DNA of 64,000 nucleotides from an uncultured Parabacteroides sp. (GTDB lineage: Bacteria > Bacteroidota > Bacteroidia > Bacteroidales > Tannerellaceae). The position numbers and the translations under genes are program-made. Location of the stretch: positions 1-64,000 of the forward strand of contig CAJTMR010000014.1 in the NCBI GenBank assembly GCA_910577325.1, written 5' to 3'. The notes under the pieces were generated by a model, which worked only from the letters and a program-made list of their open reading frames with translations, was not told the origin of the DNA and made no database searches. Of the stretch, positions 27,643-35,354 are shown in pieces (the stretch's first letter is position 1; every line of letters begins with the position of its first letter).

Positions 27643-27935
27643 ATGAGTGAAATGATTACCAAGAACCATGCGCTGGTCGCCCAATTCGGCGATGCGCTTG
27701 ACCGCCTACTGGACGGTATTGAGAACTTCGTGGCAAACAGCCGCCCGACTTTGGGCGGCGAAGCTTCCTCACGGACAGAGAGGTGTCGGCACGGCTGAAA
27801 GTGAGCCGCCGCACCTTGCAGGACTACCGCAACAACGGAATGATTGCCTACTACCAGTTGGGTGGCAAGATTCTTTATAAGGAATCGGACATCGAGCGGA
27901 TGCTTGCCGCCAGTTACCGGGAAGCGTTCAGATAG
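27643..27935 (+). pseudogene. Second helix-turn-helix gene, frameshifted
   Basis: The N-terminal part (MSEMITKNHALVAQFGDALD) runs to about 27,765, and the helix-turn-helix (FLTDREVSARLKVSRRTLQD, then YRNNGMIAYYQLGGKILYKE) continues in another frame to 27,935. Inserting one base near the GAAGCTTCC at 27,760 joins them into a protein of about 97 residues. It is a paralogue-type neighbour of the gene at 27,309-27,605, the usual tandem pair of excision-type factors. If the break is real, only one of the pair is functional. Confidence 0.7.
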
Positions 27936-27949
27936 AATAAAGACAATGT

Positions 27950-28016
27950 TACCCTCAGGCGGCGTTAGAGGCAGTCTCATACGCCGTCTGAGGGTATCTC
28001 TTACGCCGTTTGAGGT
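27950..28016. repeat. 16-bp inverted repeat plus extra copy
   Basis: TACCCTCAGGCGGCGT (27,950-27,965) faces ACGCCGTCTGAGGGTA (27,981-27,996) with one mismatch and a 15-nt spacer. A further direct copy ACGCCGTTTGAGG lies at 28,003-28,015. It sits between two converging genes, so a bidirectional terminator is likely; the third copy also allows a protein-binding array. Confidence 0.75.
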
Positions 28017-28020
28017 CGGC

Positions 28021-28398
28021 TCAATTTCCCGCTCTCTTTCCACATGACGGGGAGAGCGAAAAGAAAAGGTTTATCGGTTGGCTGTCGTGGCTTGTGTTCA
28101 ATCTGCCCATGACAAACCGTCTGAAAGCTATACATTCCTTAGTCCGCAGCCGGAAGGCGATGGCTATCACCATTTCAAGGCTGTACACGTCATAGCTTTT
28201 TCCATTCTCCTGTCTGATGTAACGCATGGTATCGCTTTCCAACAATTCCATATTCTTATAGATGGTTCGGATAGCCCTGCGGATGTCACAGCCGAATACA
28301 TTGAACGCATCGGACATTTCCTGCTGCGTCATCCAAACGGGAACAGTCGGCATGGCGACCGCCCCGTTCTCGCTGATTGTGATTATTCCTCGTTCCAT
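28021..28398 (-). CDS. RhuM-like / conserved mobile-element protein
   Basis: A 125-residue protein (MERGIITISENGAVAMPTVP; VWMTQQEMSDAFNVFGCDIR). The central part resembles the DNA-binding-like N-terminal region of RhuM-type virulence proteins, and very similar short proteins are frequent in Bacteroides conjugative transposons (from memory). The tail SLSPSCGKRAGN follows the palindrome and may be altered. It lies 2 bp downstream of the first integrase, on the same strand, so is probably co-transcribed with it. Function unknown. Confidence 0.55.
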   Translation of the reverse strand: MERGIITISENGAVAMPTVPVWMTQQEMSDAFNVFGCDIRRAIRTIYKNMELLESDTMRYIRQENGKSYDVYSLEMVIAIAFRLRTKECIAFRRFVMGRLNTSHDSQPINLFFSLSPSCGKRAGN

Positions 28399-28400
28399 AA

Positions 28401-29663
28401 TTATTTTCCAAATTGCTCGTCGTTAATGTCTGTTTCTTTTGGCAATTCTTGCCTTTTATACCATTTACCTGTTCCGTACATCATTCTGACTGCCATCAGG
28501 TTGTCCATATCCTTAGATATTTTCTTGTCCGTAACCTCCGCGTACCGTTGGGTGGTTCTTATGCCTGAATGCCCCATCATTTTGGCGATGCTCTCAATAG
28601 GTATTCCCTCTGAAATTAAGAATGTTCCGAAGGAGTGCCTGCTTTGATGGTAGGACAAATTTTCCTCTCTGCCAATGGCAACGCCTAACTCGTGTATCTC
28701 AAACCACATCTCGTCACGGTTTGGAAGCGGGAACACGGGCTTGGTGTCGTCCGTGGTGTTGTAGAGGTTGAGTATCTGTTCCGCTATCGGGTGCAGGGGG
28801 ATGAACGCCTCCACGTTGGTCTTCTTGCGGTTGATGCGGATGTAACGCCTGCCGTCGGCGGTCGTACCGATGTGGTGAGGATGGAGCAGCATGGTGTCCA
28901 CATATGCCAATCCCGTGAACGTTGAAAACAGAAATGCCCTCCGACCCAGTTCCTGCAACGGGTCGAGCATAGGCGTTTCAAGGATAGCTTTCAGTTCCGC
29001 ACGGCTGATGTGCCTGTGCTTCGGCACGGGCTTCTTCTCGTATTCCATGTCCTCCAACGGGTTGGCACGGAGTATCTCATAATCCACGGCAAGGTACACC
29101 AGTTTGCTTAGCCAGCACAGGCACTTGTTGATTTGCTGTGCGCTGAAATTCTTGTTGCGTTTCATGAACGCCTTGTAGGAAATGCCGAAGTCTTCCGTGA
29201 TGTCGGTGAAGTCGATGTCCTCCTTGCCCAACGAAGCAAGGTAGTCTTTCAGGTACTTTTGGTAATATCCCGAATGGCGGTAGGTGGACGTGGAGTTTAT
29301 CTCTTTTGAACGGGCGAGCAGCCGCTCACGTTCCCTTTCGCCCATCTGCAACAGCTTGGTGGGGATTACCGCCCTTTTCGCCAATATGTTCTTGAGCAGT
29401 TCGGCGCTTACTACGTTCTGTTTCTTCAAAATCTCATCATAGGCAAGCTCAACGGACTTGCGGAACTCATGCAAACGGTTGTTCTCGCGGACTGCCCGGA
29501 TGCTTCCTGTCTTGCTGTTCCAATCCTCCGGCCTGCAATAGATGCCTGTCGCCATCGTGGAACTCTTGCCGTCTATGGTGATGCGGCACAGGACGGCAGT
29601 CGTGCCGTCCGCCTTCACCTTGTTTCGGTTGATATACGGTAATATTGAAAATGTACTGCGCAT
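28401..29663 (-). CDS. Tyrosine recombinase (integrase), first of a pair
   Basis: A 420-residue integrase with an arm-binding N-terminus, a SAM-like core-binding domain (about 120-215) and the catalytic domain. The second catalytic box HQSRHSF, the MMGHSG histidine and the nucleophile in TQRYAEV are present. At the first box (FTFTGLAYVD-type context) the usual arginine is not seen, as is common in Bacteroidetes integrases and known for IntDOT. It is probably required for integration or excision of the island. The second integrase ends 19 bp upstream, on the same strand. Confidence 0.9.
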   Translation of the reverse strand: MRSTFSILPYINRNKVKADGTTAVLCRITIDGKSSTMATGIYCRPEDWNSKTGSIRAVRENNRLHEFRKSVELAYDEILKKQNVVSAELLKNILAKRAVIPTKLLQMGERERERLLARSKEINSTSTYRHSGYYQKYLKDYLASLGKEDIDFTDITEDFGISYKAFMKRNKNFSAQQINKCLCWLSKLVYLAVDYEILRANPLEDMEYEKKPVPKHRHISRAELKAILETPMLDPLQELGRRAFLFSTFTGLAYVDTMLLHPHHIGTTADGRRYIRINRKKTNVEAFIPLHPIAEQILNLYNTTDDTKPVFPLPNRDEMWFEIHELGVAIGREENLSYHQSRHSFGTFLISEGIPIESIAKMMGHSGIRTTQRYAEVTDKKISKDMDNLMAVRMMYGTGKWYKRQELPKETDINDEQFGK

Positions 29664-29682
29664 AGTTGTAATGTTTTTAGGA

Positions 29683-30912
29683 TTAAAGAATAAGTTTCAA
29701 GTCTTTGGTCGCCTCGATATATTTGTCCATGTCCTCAAAGAGCTTTTTCGGGGTAACACGGGCATAGACCTGCGTGGTGGTTATATCGGAATGACCCAGC
29801 ATCCGACTGATGGTTTCAATCGGTACTCCGGCTTCCAGCGTAATCAACGAGGCAAACGAGTGACGTGCCTGATGATAGCACAAGCTGGTGCTTACTCCTG
29901 CAAGAACAGCGAGTGATTTCATGTGCCGCCGAAGGTTGGGATGGTGTATCATGGGGAACAATGTTGGACGGTTGTCATCATGGTATTTCTCAATCAAGGC
30001 GATGGCTTCCGGCAACAACTTCACACTTGCCCGAAGCTCGTTCTTCTTTCGGCGGTATTTCAGCCAAAGGCTTTCCTCATCGTCCGTATAGAGGTTCTCA
30101 CGGGTGACGCTCACGGCATCTGCATAGGCGGTTCCGGTATAGCAGGCAAACAGAAAAAGGTCACGGGCGAGGATGTGCGTGGTGCGCCATGCGGGTATCT
30201 CCACATCGCGTATCTTCTCGAAATCCTCACGGCTCAACGCCCTCGGTGTCCGCTCCGTCTTTTGCGGCAGAGTGAAATTGGCGAAATGACATCTTTCGGC
30301 ATATCCCTCCTTGTAGGCTATGCGACAAACCTTTTTCAAGATGGCAAGATAGTGGCATACTGTATCCACGGCATATCCTTTTACGTCCATCACGAAGTTC
30401 TGGTAGTCGTGGATGAACTGTTCGTTAAGCTGTCCGAAAGCGATGTCCTTAGTCTTGAACTGCCACGGGATGAATTCGCCCAATGTCCGGCGCATATAAT
30501 AGTAAGTGGGATATGTCCCTTTGGCACGGTCTATTCCGATACGCGCCTTCAAGTCCTCACAGATGCGGTCGGTCATCCGAAGCAGCGTCATCTGCGTTTC
30601 CATGCTGCCTTGGAATAGGTCCTTGACTGCCATAGCATCAAAGTCCTGCCCACGCTCAACTAATGTATCAAATGCCGCATTGACTGCCAACAGCAACTTG
30701 TCCAATTTCGCGTTGGTCTCCACCGCCTCGCGGCTCTTTCCGTCCAGACGGCTTTCCCGTGCGTTCCACAACTCCGGCTTGCACGACAGCTTGCAGCCGA
30801 ACTGCGCCATCGTGCGGTTCACCGTGATACGACCCATTATCGGGGCTTTGCCCGACTTGTCCGTTCCGCTCTTTTTCAGGTAGAGCAGCACCTTGAATTT
30901 CTCGATTTTCAT
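29683..30912 (-). CDS. Tyrosine recombinase (integrase), second of a pair
   Basis: About 409 residues from the ATG at 30,912 (MKIEKFKVLLYLKKSGTDKS). The upstream ATG at 30,933 would overlap the -7 box at 30,931-30,938, so the shorter start is preferred. Catalytic motifs HQARHSF, MLGHSD and TQVYARV are intact; the first box reads CYTGTAYADAVS, again without the canonical arginine. It is the promoter-proximal gene of the integrase pair and the last gene before the inferred right end of the island, the usual place of an integrase. It is clearly diverged from its neighbour. Confidence 0.9.
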   Translation of the reverse strand: MKIEKFKVLLYLKKSGTDKSGKAPIMGRITVNRTMAQFGCKLSCKPELWNARESRLDGKSREAVETNAKLDKLLLAVNAAFDTLVERGQDFDAMAVKDLFQGSMETQMTLLRMTDRICEDLKARIGIDRAKGTYPTYYYMRRTLGEFIPWQFKTKDIAFGQLNEQFIHDYQNFVMDVKGYAVDTVCHYLAILKKVCRIAYKEGYAERCHFANFTLPQKTERTPRALSREDFEKIRDVEIPAWRTTHILARDLFLFACYTGTAYADAVSVTRENLYTDDEESLWLKYRRKKNELRASVKLLPEAIALIEKYHDDNRPTLFPMIHHPNLRRHMKSLAVLAGVSTSLCYHQARHSFASLITLEAGVPIETISRMLGHSDITTTQVYARVTPKKLFEDMDKYIEATKDLKLIL

Positions 30913-30930
30913 ACGCTCACACTTTTGATG

Positions 30931-30938
30931 CAAAGTTA
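30931..30938 (-). promoter_or_regulatory. Promoter -7 box of the integrase operon
   Basis: TAACTTTG on the minus strand fits the Bacteroidetes TAnnTTTG consensus, 19 bp before the chosen integrase start. No clear -33 box was recognised. Confidence 0.5.
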
Positions 30939-31205
30939 CTTTGAGTGCAAGCGTTCATTGATTTGCAGAACGGTGCGTATCGGCGCAATCGGCACGGACG
31001 CACAACAATTTCATTTTCCGTGCGTTACCTGTTCTTGCTTCGGTAACAGGCGGCTAACGGCTTGGTAACTGAAATACTTCAATATTCCGCACTCTGTTGC
31101 GTTTCCGGCATTCTGCAGAATAATGTGAAACCGCTCATTTCAAACGGATTGCGTTTCCTTGTTACTTATTTGCTGACAGGTGCTTTGTGGGTTCTGTTCC
31201 ATACT
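30939..31205. other. Right end of the island, non-coding
   Basis: The 267-bp stretch between the integrase promoter and the IS fragment has no convincing gene. It contains the near-repeats GTTACCTG/GGTAACAGG and GGTAACTGAA, which could be recombinase binding sites. The junction with IS sequence is near 31,206-31,214. Confidence 0.45.
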
Positions 31206-31369
31206 TCCTGTCACATCTTCGCCTGTCTTAAACTGGGACAAAAACTCTTTACTTAAAAATTCTTTAGGAATGTCCATAAAATCTGATTTTTACAAAGTTA
31301 ATACATAAATAAAAAAACTACGAGAGAAACACCGTAGTTTTCTATTTACACAATCAGATAGATAGTCCC
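31206..31369 (-). mobile_element. 5' end of an IS256-family element
   Basis: Reading leftward from the ATG at 31,277 gives MDIPKEFLSKEFLSQFKTGE then DVTG, the start of an IS256-family transposase. After that the sequence no longer matches the family. A TAACTTTG -7 box lies upstream (31,292-31,299). The outer end TACACAATCAGATAGATAGT/CCC (31,345-31,369) resembles the IS256-type terminal repeat containing ATTGTGTAAA. The fragment complements the internal part of such a gene at 1-106, so both probably belonged to one IS copy split by the island. Confidence 0.68.
31314..31341. terminator. Hairpin inside the IS end
   Basis: AAAACTACG (31,314-31,322) and CGTAGTTTT (31,333-31,341) form a 9-bp perfect stem with A/T tracts on both sides. 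It can stop transcription in either direction and would insulate the transposase gene from outside promoters, as known for many IS ends. Confidence 0.6.
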
Positions 31370-32062
31370 ATTTTTTTCCACTATACAAAAGTCTATTTCC
31401 AAAAAAGAAAAGGCAGTCTGTTATATACGTGCACCCAATATCCAGGAGATTCTTTTTATACAGGTATTTTCGGTGTTGGGAAATGGTTCAGTCCATTATA
31501 TATTCTTCCGATCCTTATCATATTAATAGGGGTGTTTGCCTCTTTCTTGAATAAAAAAACAGAAAATAAATTATGCTCAACTACTAACTGCAAGAGCTTA
31601 AAAAATATTATCTCCCTCTTTTATCTCTATGGATTGATAGGATTGATTTGTATTGGATCCGTACCCCGCTTATCTGGATATGGACGACTTTTCCCTGTCT
31701 ACGGGGGAAGTTGGATTCCTGTTATATCAGGATATGTTTTCTATTTAACCATTATCTACATACTTGTTGTATGTCTATCTGAAGAGAATAAGGGAAAAGG
31801 ACTGGTTCACTTTATTATGACTTCTATATATTGTTTCTGTGCGTATTACACAGCATACGCATTAAGTTATATATTTCTGCTAATATTAGCCGTATTATTC
31901 ATTTTATCTATCCTATTCCCAGCCTTTTTTGGAAAAAGTCTTGCCGGGGTTACAGTTATCATCAAAGATCAATTCGGTAATATCACAAAAGGAATTATTC
32001 AAGAAGGATTAATGGGTGAACAAAGCGTAGATACAGAAGATGGAAAAAGGATAAACTTCTAA
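31370..32062 (+). pseudogene. Membrane-protein gene truncated by the IS element
   Basis: Open in one frame from the IS boundary to 32,062 but without an ATG; the first usable start is GTG at 31,532. The frame upstream of that GTG is clearly coding (YTCTQYPGDSFYTGIFGVGK, then a hydrophobic helix), so the gene's 5' part has been removed. The product has about four to five membrane helices and a soluble tail (GVTVIIKDQFGNITKGIIQE). No family recognised. The lost 5' part should lie beyond the left edge of this window, past the rest of the IS. Confidence 0.65.
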
Positions 32063-32104
32063 TAAACAACAATCTATTATCGAGAAACTAAAAAGATTGA
32101 TATT

Positions 32105-32160
32105 GAATGCCTACTAATTCTGTAATCAATACCACTGATTACAAAATTCAGTAGGCATTC
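32105..32160 (+). terminator. Strong terminator hairpin
   Basis: GAATGCCTACT (32,105-32,115) pairs with AGTAGGCATTC (32,150-32,160), and an inner stem TGTAATCA/TGATTACA extends it; a T-rich tail follows. It closes the truncated membrane-protein gene and could also act for the opposing tsaB gene. Confidence 0.8.
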
Positions 32161-32263
32161 TAATATTTTTATGCTTATCTAAATAATATGTAGATCATAA
32201 GACCGTATTGCTAAAAAATAAATTTGGTGCGGTTGCCTTAAATGGCTTTAAATAACAACCTAT

Positions 32264-32986
32264 TCAATTGCGTCCACCCAACACCTTATTCTTCGCAACC
32301 GTCGCCTGGAACTCTTTCAGGTAGAACGGTTCGAAATAGGCGGAGTCTTCAAACTTGCCGGCGGCAAAGGCTTGTTCCGAGAGCGGAATCATGTTTACGG
32401 CAAGCGGATGGATGTCTTCGATAAAGATGGCGTTCGGAGAAGTGATGACCGGTTTGCATTTGGAAGCACCGTTGCCAAAGAAACAAACTTTCCCTTTTTC
32501 CAGATAAGAAGCATACGTGCCGGCATCCACAATATCGGCCGCCGCCAAGCGAACAGGTACCAAAGAGGAGTCATAGATAGCGGCATAAACTTCCATACGC
32601 CGGGCATCCAGCATGGCACAATAAAGGCAACCGCCACCGGCAGGGACAATCCGTGAATCGCCCTTACTGCAGACAGTAGCAGCCATGATGTCCAATGTAG
32701 GAATACTGATCAAAGGGATACCGAAGCCAAAGCAAAGGCCTTTGGCAACAGACACTCCGATACGCAAACCTGTATAGGAACCGGGACCGCTACTAACCGC
32801 CACGGCGTCCGGGGCTTTCCTCCCTTTCTCTTTCAACACGGAAAGGGCTTCCTCGACAAAAACACCTAACAGAGCCGCATGCGAAGGACCGTCGAACGAA
32901 GTCTTCTCAAAAAGAACTTCAGCATCCATAGACAACGCCACGGAACAAACGGAAGTTGATGTTTCGATATTTAATATACAAGACAT
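32264..32986 (-). CDS. tsaB: tRNA threonylcarbamoyladenosine biosynthesis protein TsaB
   Basis: A TsaB/YeaZ protein of about 240 residues, partner of TsaD and TsaE in making t6A37 of tRNAs. The start is set at 32,986 (MSCILNIETSTSVCSVALSM), because the family begins right at LNIETS; the longer frame to 33,061 only translates the AATTGACAATT repeats. SSGPGSYTGLRIGVSVAKGL is the ASKHA-fold signature. A minus-strand TACTTTTG -7 box lies at 33,059-33,066. First intact gene to the right of the island. Confidence 0.9.
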   Translation of the reverse strand: MSCILNIETSTSVCSVALSMDAEVLFEKTSFDGPSHAALLGVFVEEALSVLKEKGRKAPDAVAVSSGPGSYTGLRIGVSVAKGLCFGFGIPLISIPTLDIMAATVCSKGDSRIVPAGGGCLYCAMLDARRMEVYAAIYDSSLVPVRLAAADIVDAGTYASYLEKGKVCFFGNGASKCKPVITSPNAIFIEDIHPLAVNMIPLSEQAFAAGKFEDSAYFEPFYLKEFQATVAKNKVLGGRN

Positions 32987-32989
32987 AAT

Positions 32990-33156
32990 TAATTGACAAT
33001 TAACAATTGACAATTGACAATTCATATATGTCAAAAGCCAATCGGTTGATAATAGATGCAAAAGTATAAAATAAACAAGACGAAGCAGAGGAAAAACGAC
33101 TTTTTATCCTCCATTTGAATTAATTGTCAATTATCAATCATCAATTGTCAATTGAT
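32990..33156. repeat. AATTGACAATT inverted repeats with divergent promoters
   Basis: Tandem AATTGACAATT units (about 32,991-33,024) face complementary AATTGTCAATT units (about 33,119-33,156). Between and beside them are a -7 box for tsaB (33,059-33,066, minus) and one for yicC (TATCTTTG, 33,162-33,169, plus). This is the common Bacteroidetes short AT-rich repeat type. Confidence 0.7.
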
Positions 33157-33186
33157 TAAGCTATCTTTGCACAAATTTTTAGAACA

Positions 33187-34059
33187 ATGATACAATCAAT
33201 GACAGGATTCGGCAAGGTTACAGCCGAACTCCCTTCTAAAAAAGTAACCGTAGAAATAAAGGCTCTGAACAGCAAGCAACTGGACTTATCTACCCGTATT
33301 CCTTCCATTTACAAAGAAAAGGAAATGCAAATACGCAGTTTGTTACTTCAGTCTCTTGAACGTGGAAAAGTCGAATTTAATATATTCATCGAGTATATCG
33401 GCAAAGATACACCCACACAGATCAACTTGGCCGCGGTGGAAAACTATTACAATCAAATCAAGAATATCGCCGACAAATTGAACATCGGACTTCCCGCCGA
33501 CTGGTTCCAGACACTGCTCCGCATGCCGGACGTGATCAAGACAGAAGCGCAGGATGCAAACGAAGAAGAATGGGACGTCGTTGAGAAAGCGATCAAAGAG
33601 GCCGTCGAACATCTCTGCGATTTCCGCATCCAGGAAGGTATCATGTTGCAAAAGTTGTTCGAACAGAAAATCGCCAACATAGCCCGCCTCCTTTCGGAAG
33701 TGGAACTATACGAAAAAGAACGGATCGAAAAGGTAAAAAACCGTATCATGGATAATCTCGCAAAGATTGCCGGACAAGACTACGATAAAAACCGGTTCGA
33801 GCAGGAAATGATCTATTACATCGAAAAACTGGATGTAAACGAAGAAAAGAGCCGTCTGGACAATCATCTGAAATATTTCATCAGCACGATGGGAAACGGA
33901 CACGGGCAAGGCAAGAAACTTGGTTTCATCGCCCAGGAAATGGGACGCGAGATCAATACCCTCGGTTCGAAAAGCAACCATGCCGAAATGCAAAAAATCG
34001 TCGTTCAAATGAAAGACGAACTGGAACAGATAAAAGAACAAGTATTAAATGTATTATAA
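33187..34059 (+). CDS. YicC-family endoribonuclease
   Basis: A 290-residue YicC/YloC-like protein: N-terminal MIQSMTGFGKVTAELPSKKV and SLERGKVEFNIFIEY, and the C-terminal DUF1732 segment with EEKSRLDNHLKYF and GRKLGFIAQEMGREINTLG-type end (here KKLGFIAQEMGREINTLGSK). Family members are endoribonucleases (established for YicC/YloC). It lies 9 bp upstream of gmk and likely in one operon yicC-gmk-nadD, a conserved pairing. The promoter box at 33,162-33,169 is close upstream. Intact. Confidence 0.9.
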   Translation: MIQSMTGFGKVTAELPSKKVTVEIKALNSKQLDLSTRIPSIYKEKEMQIRSLLLQSLERGKVEFNIFIEYIGKDTPTQINLAAVENYYNQIKNIADKLNIGLPADWFQTLLRMPDVIKTEAQDANEEEWDVVEKAIKEAVEHLCDFRIQEGIMLQKLFEQKIANIARLLSEVELYEKERIEKVKNRIMDNLAKIAGQDYDKNRFEQEMIYYIEKLDVNEEKSRLDNHLKYFISTMGNGHGQGKKLGFIAQEMGREINTLGSKSNHAEMQKIVVQMKDELEQIKEQVLNVL

Positions 34060-34068
34060 AAACGATAT

Positions 34069-34638
34069 ATGGCTGGCAAACTGATCATATTCTCCGCACC
34101 GTCCGGTTCTGGCAAATCCACCATCATCAATTTTCTGCTGAAGCAGAACCTGAACCTGCATTTCTCCATCTCGGCCACCAGCCGGCCCCCACGCGGGACG
34201 GAAAAGGACGGAGTGGAATATTATTTCCTTACGCCGGATGAATTTCGTGCCCGTATAACAGCAGGCGATTTTTTAGAATACGAAGAAGTGTATACCGACA
34301 AATATTACGGCACGCTGAAAAGCGAGGTGGAAAGAAGGCTTGTGAAAGGCGATAATGTAATATTCGATGTCGATGTCGTAGGCGGTTGCAACATCAAGAA
34401 ATTTTATGGCGACCGTGCCCTGTCGGTCTTTATCCAACCGCCCTCCATTGAAGACCTGCGAAGTCGTCTGGAAGGACGCGGGACGGATGCTCCGGAAGTA
34501 ATCGAAAGCCGTATTGCCAAAGCCGAGTTTGAACTGGGTTTTGCCGATAAATTTGACGTGATCGTTGTAAACGACAAGCTGAAAGCGGCACAGGAAGAGG
34601 CATTAAAAGTTATAAAAGAGTTCCTCGGAAAAGCATGA
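34069..34638 (+). CDS. gmk: Guanylate kinase
   Basis: A 189-residue kinase that phosphorylates GMP to GDP with ATP. The P-loop is FSAPSGSGKSTI, the GMP-binding region ISATSRPPRGTEKDGVEYYF, and the lid region RLEGRGTDAPEVIESRI. It follows yicC by 9 bp and overlaps nadD by 4 bp (ATGA), so translation is coupled. It works with guaA, also in this window, on the guanine nucleotide route. Confidence 0.95.
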   Translation: MAGKLIIFSAPSGSGKSTIINFLLKQNLNLHFSISATSRPPRGTEKDGVEYYFLTPDEFRARITAGDFLEYEEVYTDKYYGTLKSEVERRLVKGDNVIFDVDVVGGCNIKKFYGDRALSVFIQPPSIEDLRSRLEGRGTDAPEVIESRIAKAEFELGFADKFDVIVVNDKLKAAQEEALKVIKEFLGKA

Positions 34639-35264
34639 ACGGCAAGGATATAGGCAAGGGTGGTTCGAAAACCGCCCTTATGCGAACCGTCCGTACCGGT
34701 ATTTATTCAGGTTCATTCAATCCGGTCCACATCGGCCATCTGGCATTAGCCAACTGGTTGTGTGAATTCACGGAATTGGACGAGCTATGGTTCCTGATCA
34801 CGCCCCACAATCCGCTAAAAGAGAAGGAAGAGCTAATGGAAGACCGGCTCCGCTATGAACTGGTTAAAAAATCCATCGCCGGCTATTCAAAATTCCATGC
34901 CAGCGACTTTGAATTTTCTCTTCCTCAACCCACTTATACCATCAATACGCTCCGGGCATTGGAAGCAAGCTATCCGGACCGTGAATTCTATTTTATCATG
35001 GGTGCGGACAATTGGAAACAGATTACCCGATGGGCCGAATACGAAAACATCATTTCCAACTATCCGATCTTCATCTATCCGCGTAAAGGATTCGATGTCG
35101 AAATACCGGCACAATATCCCCATATAAAAAAGGTAGATGCTCCTTTAATCGAAATATCCTCGACCTTTATACGTGAAGCATGCAAAACCGGGAAAGATGT
35201 CCGTTTCTTTTTGCCCGAAGCCATACGAAACCTGCCTTTTCCATTACAAAGCAATACCTTTTAA
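34635..35264 (+). CDS. nadD: Nicotinate-nucleotide adenylyltransferase
   Basis: Transfers AMP from ATP to nicotinate mononucleotide in NAD synthesis. The nucleotidyltransferase motif is TGIYSGSFNPVHIGHLALAN, and the C-terminal ISSTFIREACKTGKD is the second ATP-binding motif. The ATG at 34,635 overlaps the gmk stop (ATGA). An in-frame ATG at 34,680 (MRTVRTGIYSG) gives a length closer to most family members, so the true start is uncertain between the two. Intact. Confidence 0.92.
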   Translation: MNGKDIGKGGSKTALMRTVRTGIYSGSFNPVHIGHLALANWLCEFTELDELWFLITPHNPLKEKEELMEDRLRYELVKKSIAGYSKFHASDFEFSLPQPTYTINTLRALEASYPDREFYFIMGADNWKQITRWAEYENIISNYPIFIYPRKGFDVEIPAQYPHIKKVDAPLIEISSTFIREACKTGKDVRFFLPEAIRNLPFPLQSNTF

Positions 35265-35319
35265 GAACATAAAGCGTAAAGTCACATGCGTTTTTAGGCA
35301 ATAAGTAAGAAAAGTTTTG

Positions 35320-35327
35320 TACTTTTG
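35320..35327 (+). promoter_or_regulatory. Promoter -7 box of lysS
   Basis: TACTTTTG matches the TAnnTTTG consensus and lies 27 bp before the lysS start codon. The gpsA and pgi genes follow closely and probably share it. Confidence 0.55.
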
Positions 35328-35354
35328 TGCCGTATTATACAAAATAATAGCGTA

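Noticed and set aside
32986..33061. N-terminal extension of tsaB
   Set aside because: It only translates AATTGACAATT repeats; TsaB proteins start at the LNIETS strand.
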